Source: Pseudomonadota bacterium | GTDB taxonomy: Bacteria > Desulfobacterota > Desulfobulbia > Desulfobulbales > Desulfocapsaceae | DNA length: 64,000 nt | Assembly (NCBI GenBank): GCA_018817385.1 | Contig: JAHIUA010000084.1 | Coordinates: 17,665-81,664 of the forward strand | Direction of reading: 5' to 3' | In this document: positions 54,217-63,181 of the stretch, piece after piece | How positions within the stretch are numbered: position 1 is the stretch's first letter | How the letters are laid out: the number at the start of each line of letters is the position of its first letter | Notes under the pieces: model-generated | Database searches by the model: none | Told to the model about the DNA's origin: nothing | What the model saw: the letters and a program-made list of their open reading frames with translations, nothing else | Position numbers and translations under genes: made by a program

Positions 54217-55122
54217 ATGCGTTCAATAAGAAAAACAAGCTACCTGGCTTTTATGGGAGTTGCGGCTCTGCTTATTTTTGTCATGGTCCTCAGCTTTCGT
54301 CAATATCAGCTGAGTGAAAGATACAACGCAATTATCACTCAGAGTGAGAAGGTGATTTTTCAGTTTGCAACAATACGGGAACTGATTACCACCTCGCTGA
54401 TAGAAAAAGACTGGGAAAAGATTGTTAGTGCTGCAGATCAACTCAACAACCTCAATTCGACGCTGGCCAGATTACAGGAAAATACCCTTATCCCTGGGGA
54501 ATATCGCCTCGATATGGCAAAACAGGTTGATCTTTCCGGCCTCGTGATTTCATTGAAAGAAATTCTTTCTGTTAGCGATAAAGTGGCACATAGTCGTAGC
54601 CTGCAGAATAAAATGCGGGACTTGGCAGAGTACTTGATGAAGTTTGATAGGATTATTGTCAGTCAGATGAGAGCGAAAGTTGTACAGTTTCAGGCAACTA
54701 TGATTGGTGCCCTAGGCGCTGTGATCTGCTTGATAAGTTTTTCGTTGATCCTTCTTTACAAGAAAACCATGCTTCCTTTATTGCGACTTTCCGAACAGAC
54801 AGAAGACCCTGAGGTTTTTGTCAATGGATTCAATTACGACCATAATGCCTGTGTTGAACTTACAGATTTCACAAATTTTGTAAATGATCTTATCAGGAAG
54901 AGCCATGAAACTGACGGGACTGATGAGACAATTCGATATCATGATGAGCAACTTGCCAGGATCATCAATGAGAGTACAAATTTGTCGAACGGTATCATTA
55001 ATTACGCTCAATTACTCGTGGATTCATATCGAGAGGTAGAGGTAGGTGAAGAAGAAATTAAAATTCTTTACAGTGTCATCGACGCTGCTGAACGAATCGC
55101 TCAACTGAACAAAGAGATCTGA
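54217..55122 (+). CDS. Kinase-like membrane sensor lacking phospho-His and ATPase domain
   Basis: 301 residues, cognate of the first 300 residues of 30775-32226: helices at about 9-27 and 161-181, matching periplasmic helices (EKVIFQFATIRELIT; QVDLSGLVISLKEIL) and a HisKA-like end (ARIINESTNLSNGIINYAQL). The phospho-His position (H266 in the relative) is N251 and no ATPase domain follows. The frame stops naturally, with no frameshift visible downstream. Probably a sensor/decoy. Placed 3 bp after ftsH, suggesting functional coupling. Confidence 0.8.
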   Translation: MRSIRKTSYLAFMGVAALLIFVMVLSFRQYQLSERYNAIITQSEKVIFQFATIRELITTSLIEKDWEKIVSAADQLNNLNSTLARLQENTLIPGEYRLDMAKQVDLSGLVISLKEILSVSDKVAHSRSLQNKMRDLAEYLMKFDRIIVSQMRAKVVQFQATMIGALGAVICLISFSLILLYKKTMLPLLRLSEQTEDPEVFVNGFNYDHNACVELTDFTNFVNDLIRKSHETDGTDETIRYHDEQLARIINESTNLSNGIINYAQLLVDSYREVEVGEEEIKILYSVIDAAERIAQLNKEI

Positions 55123-55518
55123 AAAAGCTACTTATGTGCAAATGTTGATATTTGTACATTGCTTAAATATCCATAAGCACATAACTGGCTGAAGCATCGT
55201 GTTAATTTAGCTGTAATTTTAATTGATAACAAAGAACGAAATAGAGTTTCGTGTAGTCTTTAAGCATTTTATTAATTACGGCATTGAGGGCAATTTTTCC
55301 TTGACAGTCTTTTCTGATGCAGGTAATTCCTCCCGTCAATCAAAAATGAAACTTCAAAATTATTGATAATTGCTATCAGTAAGTTGACTAGATTTATCAA
55401 AAAAACGAAAGTTGTTTAACTTGGGGGTACGTTGAAAACATATGCAATTCTATAGACATAACCTCTAAGCTTTATTGGCATTCATTTCACTCTGACTAAA
55501 ATTTTCTGGAGCACAACA
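55123..55518. other. Gene-free stretch upstream of the nonaheme cytochrome
   Basis: AT-rich, 396 bp. Nothing beyond a short inverted repeat (TGATA-ATTGC-TATCA, about 55363) and no convincing sigma-54 promoter; GG-GC spacing candidates fail. Confidence 0.6.
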
Positions 55519-56460
55519 ATGATCAAACATCCAGTATTAACAGCAAGTTTTATGACCCTAGCGGCTTCTCTACTTTTTGCCGGCAATGGCCTGACTGAAG
55601 AAGAGTACGATGTTAAGTTGTATGGCCCTAAAACCACCATTGTGTGGAATAAACCAATCAAAGCCACCTTTGATCATAAAACGCACACAATGGAAGCTGG
55701 ACTTGAGTGTTCCTCCTGCCACGATGAAGTGTTTTCCATGCAGCGTGGAGTTGCGGTAGCATCCACTCAATTCACCATGGAGGCCATGGCCGAAGGTCAA
55801 TTCTGTGGCACCTGTCATGATGGCGATACAGCATTTTCGACTGCTACCAATTGTATGGCCTGCCATGGTGTTGCAGAAGATCCAATTATCTGGGAAGAGC
55901 CCACTAAGGCAGCATTTAGTCACGCTTCTCACGTCGAAGATTTTGGTCTTGAATGCGACAGCTGTCATAGTGGAACATTTGCCATGAAAAAAGGTGCAGC
56001 AGCAATGAATAATGATTTTACAATGGCTTCCTTTGCGCAAGGAAATTATTGTGGTTCTTGTCATAATGGTGACGATGCCTTTGATTCTTCAACTCAATGT
56101 GAATCTTGTCATTTTCCGCCCACCGAAATAATCGTTTTTAATCAACCCGTGAAGTCAGTTGTCTTTGATCATGATATTCATGTGCAAAAAGAAAAATTGG
56201 CCTGTGATTCCTGTCATAAAGAAGTTTTTGCTATGCAAAAAGGCACTATTGAAGGTCAGGAATTTATACTTTCTGAAGATCCCGCTGAGAAAAGAAAATA
56301 CCTGGTGAATCTTCATAGTAAATACTGTGGTACCTGCCATGATTCTGCCCAGGCTTTTGGCTATCTCACCAGGTGTACCGTTTGTCATATTGGTGTAAAA
56401 GGTTTTGACAGGATGACAGGTGGAGACAAGAAAAATGAAGCACATGGAACGGGTCACTAA
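55519..56460 (+). CDS. Nonaheme c7-type cytochrome (three triheme repeats), locus C
   Basis: 313 residues with signal peptide (MIKHPVLTASFMTLAASLLF). Nine CxxCH motifs in three repeats: CSSCH, CGTCH, CMACH; CDSCH, CGSCH, CESCH; CDSCH, CGTCH, CTVCH. Each repeat follows C-x2-CH...(F/E)VF(S/A)M..G...CGxCHDGxxAF...CxxCH, and each has a distal HxxH (FDHKTHT, SHASHVE, FDHDIHV). It is a longer version of the hexaheme protein at 44960, evidently grown by repeat duplication. Likely a periplasmic electron conduit for the following NrfD and ferredoxin. Confidence 0.9.
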   Translation: MIKHPVLTASFMTLAASLLFAGNGLTEEEYDVKLYGPKTTIVWNKPIKATFDHKTHTMEAGLECSSCHDEVFSMQRGVAVASTQFTMEAMAEGQFCGTCHDGDTAFSTATNCMACHGVAEDPIIWEEPTKAAFSHASHVEDFGLECDSCHSGTFAMKKGAAAMNNDFTMASFAQGNYCGSCHNGDDAFDSSTQCESCHFPPTEIIVFNQPVKSVVFDHDIHVQKEKLACDSCHKEVFAMQKGTIEGQEFILSEDPAEKRKYLVNLHSKYCGTCHDSAQAFGYLTRCTVCHIGVKGFDRMTGGDKKNEAHGTGH

Positions 56461-56543
56461 AAAGTGATTCACGGTCAGGAATATCACCCTATTTCATGTA
56501 GCTAACAGATAGACTCTATTTTGTAATTTTAAGAGGAGAAAAG

Positions 56544-57851
56544 ATGACTGGAAGGATGGTTAATATTTCAAAAAGGTGGGGGTTTCATGGTGTTGAAGCC
56601 TTGAGAAACGCTGGCACCGGATACAAAATGGTTATGGGGTTTTTCGTTCTCCTTACCTTGGCAGGCGTAGCGGTCGGTCTCCATGGTTTATTGGTCGGGT
56701 ATCATCATGTATATGGTGTAACCCGAGAGATTTCTTGGGGATTGCTTATCTCTGCATACATTTTTTGTGTTGTTACCTCAACAGGTCTCTGTATTGTATC
56801 TTCAATAGGCCATGTCTTTGGTGGTGAAGCATTTATGCCCATAGCCAAACGGGCAGTATTTATGTCCATTATGTTCATGTTTGGAGGCTTCTGTATTATT
56901 TTCTTTGATATTGAAAATCCGTTCCGGATGGCTATCTGGAATGTCTTTTCACCAAATTTTGTCTCTAATATGTGGTGGATGGGAACCCTCTATGGGGCCT
57001 ATTTGGTTTTCATGGTCATTGAGTATTACTTTCTGCTCGAACAGAACCATACTCTCTCTCGGCTGATGGGATTTTTTGGATTGGTGGTTGGTATCGCTGC
57101 CCATAGTAACCTGGGCGCTGTTTTTGGCATGTTACATGGACGCCCATTCTGGTACGGCCCTTACCTGCCGATTTACTTTATTTTCTCTGCTGCAATGTCA
57201 GGTGGATGTGCCATCCTCTTTTTTACTACCCTCGGTTGGAAGATCAACCCTGAAATTATGAATCAGCGTATGGAGCGCGCTGTGAAAGCTGTTACCCAGA
57301 TTACTATTTTCCTCATTTCAGTAATTATATTTTTTACTATTTGGAAAATAATTACCGGTATGGTCTCTGAGGGGAAACACCTGGTTATAATGTCCTTTTT
57401 AACTGGTGATTACGCTATCAATTTCTGGGTATTTGAGGTTTTTCTCGGTATGTTTCTTCCTCTGTACCTCTTGATCCGTTCTCGGGGAAATAACTTCAAT
57501 CTGATCATGATTGCAACCGGTCTTATGATGATTGGAATCTTCTTCATGCGCTACGATATTGTTATTCCAGGACAGATGGAATCAGTTTATCACTCTATGG
57601 GAGTTGTGGAAGCCGCCGATATGTTGACGTATACCCCATCATTCCATGAAATCATGGCCTCTCTCTTTGGTATTTCTTTTATCGCCTTTTCCTATTTTGC
57701 CGGCGAAAAGATGCTCAATGGCCATCAGCTTGAAAAACATGAAATCGTTCCGGAAGGTGGTTACATTTGTCCTGGTTGTGGAGCCATTCACTTTATGGAA
57801 GAAGGCGAGACAGAAGAAGATGCTATGAAACGTCATCACAGGATCTGGTAA
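56544..57851 (+). CDS. NrfD-like membrane subunit with zinc-ribbon tail, locus C
   Basis: 435 residues, NrfD/PsrC family, about ten helices; core WGLLISAYIFCVVTSTGLCI and FRMAIWNVFSPNFVSNMWWM as in locus B. Compared with 45730-46923 it carries an extra C-terminal tail PEGGYICPGCGAIHFMEEGE with a single CPGC and basic end KRHHRIW, perhaps a metal-binding knuckle. AGAGGAGAAAAG precedes the ATG. The ferredoxin gene is next. Confidence 0.88.
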   Translation: MTGRMVNISKRWGFHGVEALRNAGTGYKMVMGFFVLLTLAGVAVGLHGLLVGYHHVYGVTREISWGLLISAYIFCVVTSTGLCIVSSIGHVFGGEAFMPIAKRAVFMSIMFMFGGFCIIFFDIENPFRMAIWNVFSPNFVSNMWWMGTLYGAYLVFMVIEYYFLLEQNHTLSRLMGFFGLVVGIAAHSNLGAVFGMLHGRPFWYGPYLPIYFIFSAAMSGGCAILFFTTLGWKINPEIMNQRMERAVKAVTQITIFLISVIIFFTIWKIITGMVSEGKHLVIMSFLTGDYAINFWVFEVFLGMFLPLYLLIRSRGNNFNLIMIATGLMMIGIFFMRYDIVIPGQMESVYHSMGVVEAADMLTYTPSFHEIMASLFGISFIAFSYFAGEKMLNGHQLEKHEIVPEGGYICPGCGAIHFMEEGETEEDAMKRHHRIW

Positions 57852-57941
57852 TTGAACTGGAGATGTCTCTTTTGCCACCTTGGAATCCGGTCGGCATAAG
57901 AGACACTCATATTGAACGAATATTTGAAAGGATATTATTAC

Positions 57942-58766
57942 ATGAAATTTCCTAAAATTAATTTTGATAATCTGAAGAACGAGGGGACAGGGTCAGTTAC
58001 CGCTCAGGAAAGAAGAAAATTTCTGAAACTTGGACTTGCAGTAGCTGGTGTCTATGCTGGTGGAAGGATTCTTTCTCTGACCTCTCTTATTGGTACAGCA
58101 CACGCATCCGGTGGTGTGGAATTTATTGAAAAATATCCATACAATCCGCACTACAGTATGGTTATTCGTCAAACACTCTGTATTGACTGTGAAAAATGTG
58201 TTGATGCCTGCAAGAGCACAAACCATGTGCCCGATTATGGATATAGAACCCGTATTTTAACCAAAAGATATACGGGGACACTTGACAAACAGGTGGAGTT
58301 TATTCCTGTACTCTGTAATCACTGTAATGATGCCCCATGTGTCAGGGCATGTCCGACAAGGGCTACCTATAAAGACCAAATTACAGGTATTGTTCGTATG
58401 GAAAGTAAGAAGTGTATTGGCTGTAAAACCTGTATGCTTGCCTGTCCCTATGATGCCAGATACTTCAGTGCTGCAAGACGAGCAGTTGACAAATGTGACT
58501 TCTGCTGGGAAGAAAGATTATCTAAAGGGAAGACGCAGACGGGTTGTTCAGCCGCTTGTCCGACTGGTGCCAGAACCTTTGGCAACCTTACAGACCCTGA
58601 GAATATAGTCTACAAACTTGTTCACCAGCTTGAAGAGAAGGTGTGGGTATTACGGCCAGCAGATGACACAAAGCCAAATATTTTTTATATGAAAGGAAAT
58701 ATGCGTTCTGTAGACAATATACTCAGAGAACACAAGCTTAAATATCTTGATTCTGAGAAGAGTTAA
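57942..58766 (+). CDS. Tat-exported 4Fe-4S ferredoxin (DsrO/PsrB-like), locus C
   Basis: 274 residues from the ATG at 57942 (AAAGGATATTATTAC upstream); an in-frame TTG ten codons earlier is unlikely. Tat motif RRKFLKLGLAVAG, four cluster motifs CIDCEKCVDAC, CNHCNDAPCVRAC, CIGCKTCMLAC and CDFCWEERL...CSAAC. Close relative of 43826-44590. It completes the order cytochrome-NrfD-ferredoxin, inverted in position relative to locus B. Confidence 0.9.
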   Translation: MKFPKINFDNLKNEGTGSVTAQERRKFLKLGLAVAGVYAGGRILSLTSLIGTAHASGGVEFIEKYPYNPHYSMVIRQTLCIDCEKCVDACKSTNHVPDYGYRTRILTKRYTGTLDKQVEFIPVLCNHCNDAPCVRACPTRATYKDQITGIVRMESKKCIGCKTCMLACPYDARYFSAARRAVDKCDFCWEERLSKGKTQTGCSAACPTGARTFGNLTDPENIVYKLVHQLEEKVWVLRPADDTKPNIFYMKGNMRSVDNILREHKLKYLDSEKS

Positions 58767-58973
58767 GGACGTTTCCGTCCCGGAATGGGATATGCACCTC
58801 TCACTCAAGGGCTTCCCTATAGCCTTAGCCTCAGGTCTAACGAATCTGGTAGAGGGTAACTTTTTTGAATAATAAAGAGTTTAAAAGGTATTGCCATTTG
58901 TAGAAAGGGACGCGAGAGTCAAAATTAAATAATTTTTTGCCATCTGTTTTTCAATGGTAGGGAAAGCCAAAAC

Positions 58974-59007
58974 AAAAAAAGGGACGCTGCATGGCGTCCC
59001 TTTTTTT
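58974..59007. terminator. Bidirectional-type terminator after locus C
   Basis: GGGACGC (58981-58987) and GCGTCCC (58994-59000) with A-run before and T-run after. The 345-bp gap 58767-59111 holds nothing else recognisable. Confidence 0.85.
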
Positions 59008-59111
59008 GTTTGTCGCTGGTAACGTACTTGACTCTGTTTTAGAGAATGGAGTATGTTTTTGCTTTATGATTAATCCATCTTTACTAACTCATCTTCCCAG
59101 CAGGAGAATTC

Positions 59112-60485
59112 ATGTTTGGAGTAAAACGATATCTGTTTTCCGGTTTTGCCCTGTTACCATTATCGATAGCAGTTGGTTCAGCATTTTGCGGACAGCTTTC
59201 GACCTCAACAGAGGTGCAGAGAAATATTGCTACCCTGCAACAGACAAAGAGTTGTCCTCAGTGTGATTTGAGTGGCGCTGATTTAAATCGAATGGATCTT
59301 TCAGGCGCTAACCTTGAAGGGGCCAATTTGTCACGAGCCAAACTGAATCTTGCCAATCTTACAGGAGCCAATCTACGGCATGCTGATTTGCGAGAGGTAG
59401 GATTTGGGGGGGCAGACCTTGCAGATGCAGACCTCCGTGGTGCAGATCTTCGAGGGACCTCATTTGCCGGTGCTTATATGAATGGAGTGCTTCTTGACGG
59501 TGAAATGGTCACCACGAAACCTTATGTTCAGGAGCAGATTAGTAATGTGGAAGAAACTATTTATGTGGAAGATACAGTAAAAGCAAAAACAGTGTTCAAA
59601 ACAGACGAGATGAGTATTGGTCCACGTCGTGATTTTGAAGAAATACCACCAGTGCTCCCCGTTCCAAATGAAGACCTTCTACCAGAGAAGAGAGCTGCTG
59701 AAAATGGAGCAGATACAGACTCTCTCAGTGACGATGTGATATTAACTGAAGCAGTTGTCCCTGAGCAAAGCGCCGCTGCTCCTGAGGCTAAGACAGCACC
59801 ATCAATTCAACAGGTACGCATGCCTGTTCCAGAGGAGAATGCGACTGTATCAATTGCTCAGGACAACAGAGATGCTCAGGTGGAAGGCTTAACAGAGGAA
59901 AAGATAGAGGGGGAAGCAGAGGTTCTCGCTACACCCTTGAGCGAGGATCAAGACTCCCCAGCTCCTCCAGAAAAACAAGAAGTGGTCGAGAAGGAATATT
60001 TATCAGAAAAGCTGGAGTCTGGTACCGAAGTTTCCCAAGACGTTTCCCTAAAAGTGACCGAGGAAGAGGGCAGGGCAGATTTGATGCAGAATAGTAATGC
60101 CTCGACTGGGGAACAGAAGAATGTGCTTTCTTTGGATTCAGAAGTTTTAGGTAATGTAGAGCTCTTATTGGAAACGAATCAATGTTATGGCTGTAACCTG
60201 GAAGGGGCTGATCTCAGTGGCAAAAATCTTGAAAAATCTGATCTTGAAGGAGCAAATTTACGGGGGGCTAATCTCAAGGCAGCTGATCTGGAGGGGGTTA
60301 ATCTGAAAGGAGCAAACCTATCAGGAGCCGATTTGCGAAAGGCCGATCTGGAGGGGGCCGATTTGTATAAGGCCGATTTGTCCGGAGCAGATTTGACTGA
60401 TGCCAGTCTTGATAAAGCATTAATGGATGATGCGGTTTTCAGCGGGGTGAAAGGGTATCAGCAGGGATTGATGCTGGAGGAGTAA
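59112..60485 (+). CDS. Secreted protein with two pentapeptide-repeat domains
   Basis: 457 residues with a signal peptide (MFGVKRYLFSGFALLPLSIA). Two A(D/N)LxG-type pentapeptide domains, one N-terminal (about 50-130: DLSGADLNRMDLSGANLEGA) and one C-terminal (about 365-445: NLEGADLSGKNLEKSDLEGA), separated by a long acidic, proline-rich linker. Each domain is introduced by a cysteine pair in a similar phrase (LQQTKSCPQCDLSG and LETNQCYGCNLEG). CAGGAGAATTC precedes the ATG. Function unknown; pentapeptide folds are usually binding scaffolds. Stand-alone gene. Confidence 0.85.
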   Translation: MFGVKRYLFSGFALLPLSIAVGSAFCGQLSTSTEVQRNIATLQQTKSCPQCDLSGADLNRMDLSGANLEGANLSRAKLNLANLTGANLRHADLREVGFGGADLADADLRGADLRGTSFAGAYMNGVLLDGEMVTTKPYVQEQISNVEETIYVEDTVKAKTVFKTDEMSIGPRRDFEEIPPVLPVPNEDLLPEKRAAENGADTDSLSDDVILTEAVVPEQSAAAPEAKTAPSIQQVRMPVPEENATVSIAQDNRDAQVEGLTEEKIEGEAEVLATPLSEDQDSPAPPEKQEVVEKEYLSEKLESGTEVSQDVSLKVTEEEGRADLMQNSNASTGEQKNVLSLDSEVLGNVELLLETNQCYGCNLEGADLSGKNLEKSDLEGANLRGANLKAADLEGVNLKGANLSGADLRKADLEGADLYKADLSGADLTDASLDKALMDDAVFSGVKGYQQGLMLEE

Positions 60486-60582
60486 TTACAGGGAATGGCA
60501 GGGGGATGTTTAACTTGTTATTTGTCCAGCAAAGAGATTTTTTGATCTTAGCTCTGAAAATGTATTCTTTAAAGGGATATTT

Positions 60583-61149
60583 TTAGTTGAGGAGAATATT
60601 CAGGGCCTCACCAATCCTGCTGTCTGAATCGGTAGCATCGTCTCTGAGGATAGATTCAATGGTGTCTATTTTCTGTTGGAGGTCTCTTACTGTAAGTTCT
60701 AGGTGTTGAATTGTTCCACTGGCATTGGTTTCAGTGACATCCATTGCTTGTCTGAGATCTTCTGCACTGCGGAGGATGGCACGCATGGTGGCAATTTTTT
60801 CGAGTCTGAGAAAGAGTTCAGTAAAATTTATCGGTTTTTCAAGATAGTCAACGGCCCCCTTTTTCATCGCTTCTACAGCAGTATCAATCGAGGAATGAGC
60901 GGTAATAAGGATTACCTCAATGTTTCGATTGAGGTTTTTTGCCATATCGATCACTTCCATGCCACTGATCGTTCCAGGCATCATCAGGTCTGTAAGGACC
61001 ACGTCAATATGACTTCCTTTAAGTATTTTTTCCGCTTCGGAGCCATCGTTGGCTAGCAGAACAGAATAATTTTCTTTTGCAAGGCGCTGTTCAAGAAGTC
61101 TTCTGATGACTGGATCATCATCGACAACAAGTATTGTTAGATTGTTCAT
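60583..61149 (-). CDS. Response regulator with C-terminal helical extension
   Basis: 188 residues from the ATG at 61149 (MNNLTILVVDDDPVIRRLLE); the frame upstream would overlap cheR. Receiver with phospho-Asp in VVLTDLMMPG, ITAHSS and the Lys in DYLEKP, then a predicted coiled coil (LRLEKIATMRAILRSAEDLR...LQQKIDTIESILRD) instead of an effector. It follows cheR, so may work in the adjacent chemotaxis-like pathway. Confidence 0.85.
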   Translation of the reverse strand: MNNLTILVVDDDPVIRRLLEQRLAKENYSVLLANDGSEAEKILKGSHIDVVLTDLMMPGTISGMEVIDMAKNLNRNIEVILITAHSSIDTAVEAMKKGAVDYLEKPINFTELFLRLEKIATMRAILRSAEDLRQAMDVTETNASGTIQHLELTVRDLQQKIDTIESILRDDATDSDSRIGEALNILLN

Positions 61150-61162
61150 CACAGGATCTCTG

Positions 61163-62002
61163 TTATTTTTTCTGATAAAAAATGGCACGCAGATGTCTTT
61201 TGGGAACGAAGCGCGAGCAAATACCGGTAAGTGATTCGGTTGAACCGATAATAAGATAGCCGTCATCGGCAAGGCTGTCCGCTATTTTATTGAAGAGTTT
61301 TTTGCGATCTTCCAGCGTAAAGTAAATGGCAACATTGCGACAGAAGATAATGTCAAATTTTCCCAGACCAGTAAAGGGATGCATGAGGTTGAATTTACGA
61401 AAATTGACCATTCCCCGAAGTTGATCTTTGACCTTCCAGCTGTCTCCGAAGAGGGTGAAATATTTTTGCAGTGTCTGCCGGGAAAGTCCCCGTTCTATTT
61501 CAAACTTGTTGTATTTTCCGTAACTAGCTTGTTTTACGACATTATCTGAAATATCAGTTCCCAGCAACTGGAAGTTGAAATTTTTTATCTGTGCACCCAG
61601 GAGTTCGTCAAGGGTCATAGCAATGGAATAAAGTTCCTGGCCGGTGGAAGAGGCTGAACTCCAGATCCTGATGTTGGATTTTGTATGAGGTGAGCGAGGT
61701 GCTCGTGCATCTATGATATCGGGAAAGATTTTGTGTTTAAGGAGCTCAAAGGGACTTGTGTCTCGGAAGAAGAGTGTCTCATTGGTAGAAATTGCATCAA
61801 TGATTTGCCGCTCGATTTTTTTGGCTGGATCTCGTCTGGCCTTATCGTAAAGTGCCCGATAGGATGTGCAGCCCAGTTCTTCTGCAATAGAACCGAGTCT
61901 CGTTTCAAAGAGATAGGACTTGCTCTGATCCAGAGAAATTCCAGATATCTCGTGGATATATTGAGCTATAATTTTCAGCTCTTCAGCTGCAATCTTTAGC
62001 AT
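61163..62002 (-). CDS. cheR: CheR, chemoreceptor glutamate methyltransferase
   Basis: 279 residues from the ATG at 62002 (MLKIAAEELKIIAQYIHEIS), which follows GGAAAAA; a TTG five codons earlier is less likely. Typical segments are AISTNETLFFRDTSPFELLK, the SAM-binding WSSASSTGQELYSIAM, GTDISDNVVKQASYGKY and FDIIFCRNVAIYFTLEDRKK. SAM-dependent methylation of receptor glutamates. Neighbour of cheB, so adaptation genes are paired. Confidence 0.93.
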   Translation of the reverse strand: MLKIAAEELKIIAQYIHEISGISLDQSKSYLFETRLGSIAEELGCTSYRALYDKARRDPAKKIERQIIDAISTNETLFFRDTSPFELLKHKIFPDIIDARAPRSPHTKSNIRIWSSASSTGQELYSIAMTLDELLGAQIKNFNFQLLGTDISDNVVKQASYGKYNKFEIERGLSRQTLQKYFTLFGDSWKVKDQLRGMVNFRKFNLMHPFTGLGKFDIIFCRNVAIYFTLEDRKKLFNKIADSLADDGYLIIGSTESLTGICSRFVPKRHLRAIFYQKK

Positions 62003-62059
62003 TTTTTCCAGATGCAAGGTTCTTTTAAGAAAACGGGTGATGAGTATGAATGGATCATG

Positions 62060-63181
62060 TTAGCGGACGGTTTTCATGATTTCATCAGCAATTTTATTCA
62101 ACGGGGCAATAACATCGGCCATACCTGTTTCAATGGAAGCTTTAGGCATGCCATAAACTACGCAAGTCTCTTCGTTTTGGGCAATGATTATTGCTCCTTT
62201 TTGACTTAATATGTTGAGGCCTTTGGTTCCATCAGATCCCATTCCAGTCATGATGACTGCTGTGGTCCTGCCAACATAATAATCACCAACTGACTTGAAA
62301 AGATAGTCAACAGAGGGTTTACAAGAATTTTCAGGTGGATCGTCAGTGATTTTTATCTGTCTGTTCTTCCCATCAGCACTGGCAACGAGTTTCATTTGCT
62401 TGCCGCCAGGTGCAATATATACTGTATTATTTGATATTATCTCTCTGTCCTCAGCTTCTTTTACCTTCAGTGCACATTTGTTGTCAAGGCTTGTGGCTAA
62501 GGACTTGGTAAACACAGGAGGCATATGCTGAACGATCAGAATGGGAACACCGATATTTCCAGGCAGCATAGGGAGCATCTGTGTCAGTGCATTTGGACCT
62601 CCTGTGGAGATTCCGATGGTCACAATTTCGGATTTACCTCGGTGGACTGTAGGCCTGTTCTTGCCGGAAAACGGAGAATAAGATTGGGTCGGTAGGGATT
62701 TACGGAGAACAGCTTTCGTCCCTTTATTGAACTGGCCTTTGTTATGTAACAGAGAAGTTGCATTTCTGGAAAGTTTAAATTCTCTGATAATTGGTACTAA
62801 GGTCTCTTTTAATAATTTTTTACTCTCAACAGGGCTTTTACTTTGTGGTTTCAGGATAAAGTCGAAGGCTCCGAGTTCCAGAGCTTTCATCGTCATCTCT
62901 CCTCCATCCGTCGTCAGTGTAGAGACCATTACTGCGCCAATATTCGGGTGGTTTCGTTGTAATTCTGCAAGCACCTCGATACCATTCATTTCAGGCATTT
63001 CAATATCGAGGGTAAGCATATCTGGTTTAAAGAGGGCAATCTTGGACATGGCTATTTTCCCGTTATGGGCAACACCAATCACCTCCACACCAGGAATTTC
63101 AGAGAGGATATCGGATACTGCTTTACGATAGACTATGGTATCGTCAACAACAAGAATTCTAAGTTTCTTTCCAAGTAGCAT
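62060..63181 (-). CDS. cheB: CheB, chemoreceptor methylesterase/deamidase
   Basis: 373 residues: receiver (ILVVDDTIVYRKAV; phospho-Asp in MLTLDIEMPEMNG) and esterase domain with the Ser-His-Asp triad in GISTGGPNALTQ, VQHMPPVF and MTGMGSDGTKGL. The ATG overlaps the cheW stop by one base (TAATG), a coupled operon. Confidence 0.95.
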   Translation of the reverse strand: MLLGKKLRILVVDDTIVYRKAVSDILSEIPGVEVIGVAHNGKIAMSKIALFKPDMLTLDIEMPEMNGIEVLAELQRNHPNIGAVMVSTLTTDGGEMTMKALELGAFDFILKPQSKSPVESKKLLKETLVPIIREFKLSRNATSLLHNKGQFNKGTKAVLRKSLPTQSYSPFSGKNRPTVHRGKSEIVTIGISTGGPNALTQMLPMLPGNIGVPILIVQHMPPVFTKSLATSLDNKCALKVKEAEDREIISNNTVYIAPGGKQMKLVASADGKNRQIKITDDPPENSCKPSVDYLFKSVGDYYVGRTTAVIMTGMGSDGTKGLNILSQKGAIIIAQNEETCVVYGMPKASIETGMADVIAPLNKIADEIMKTVR

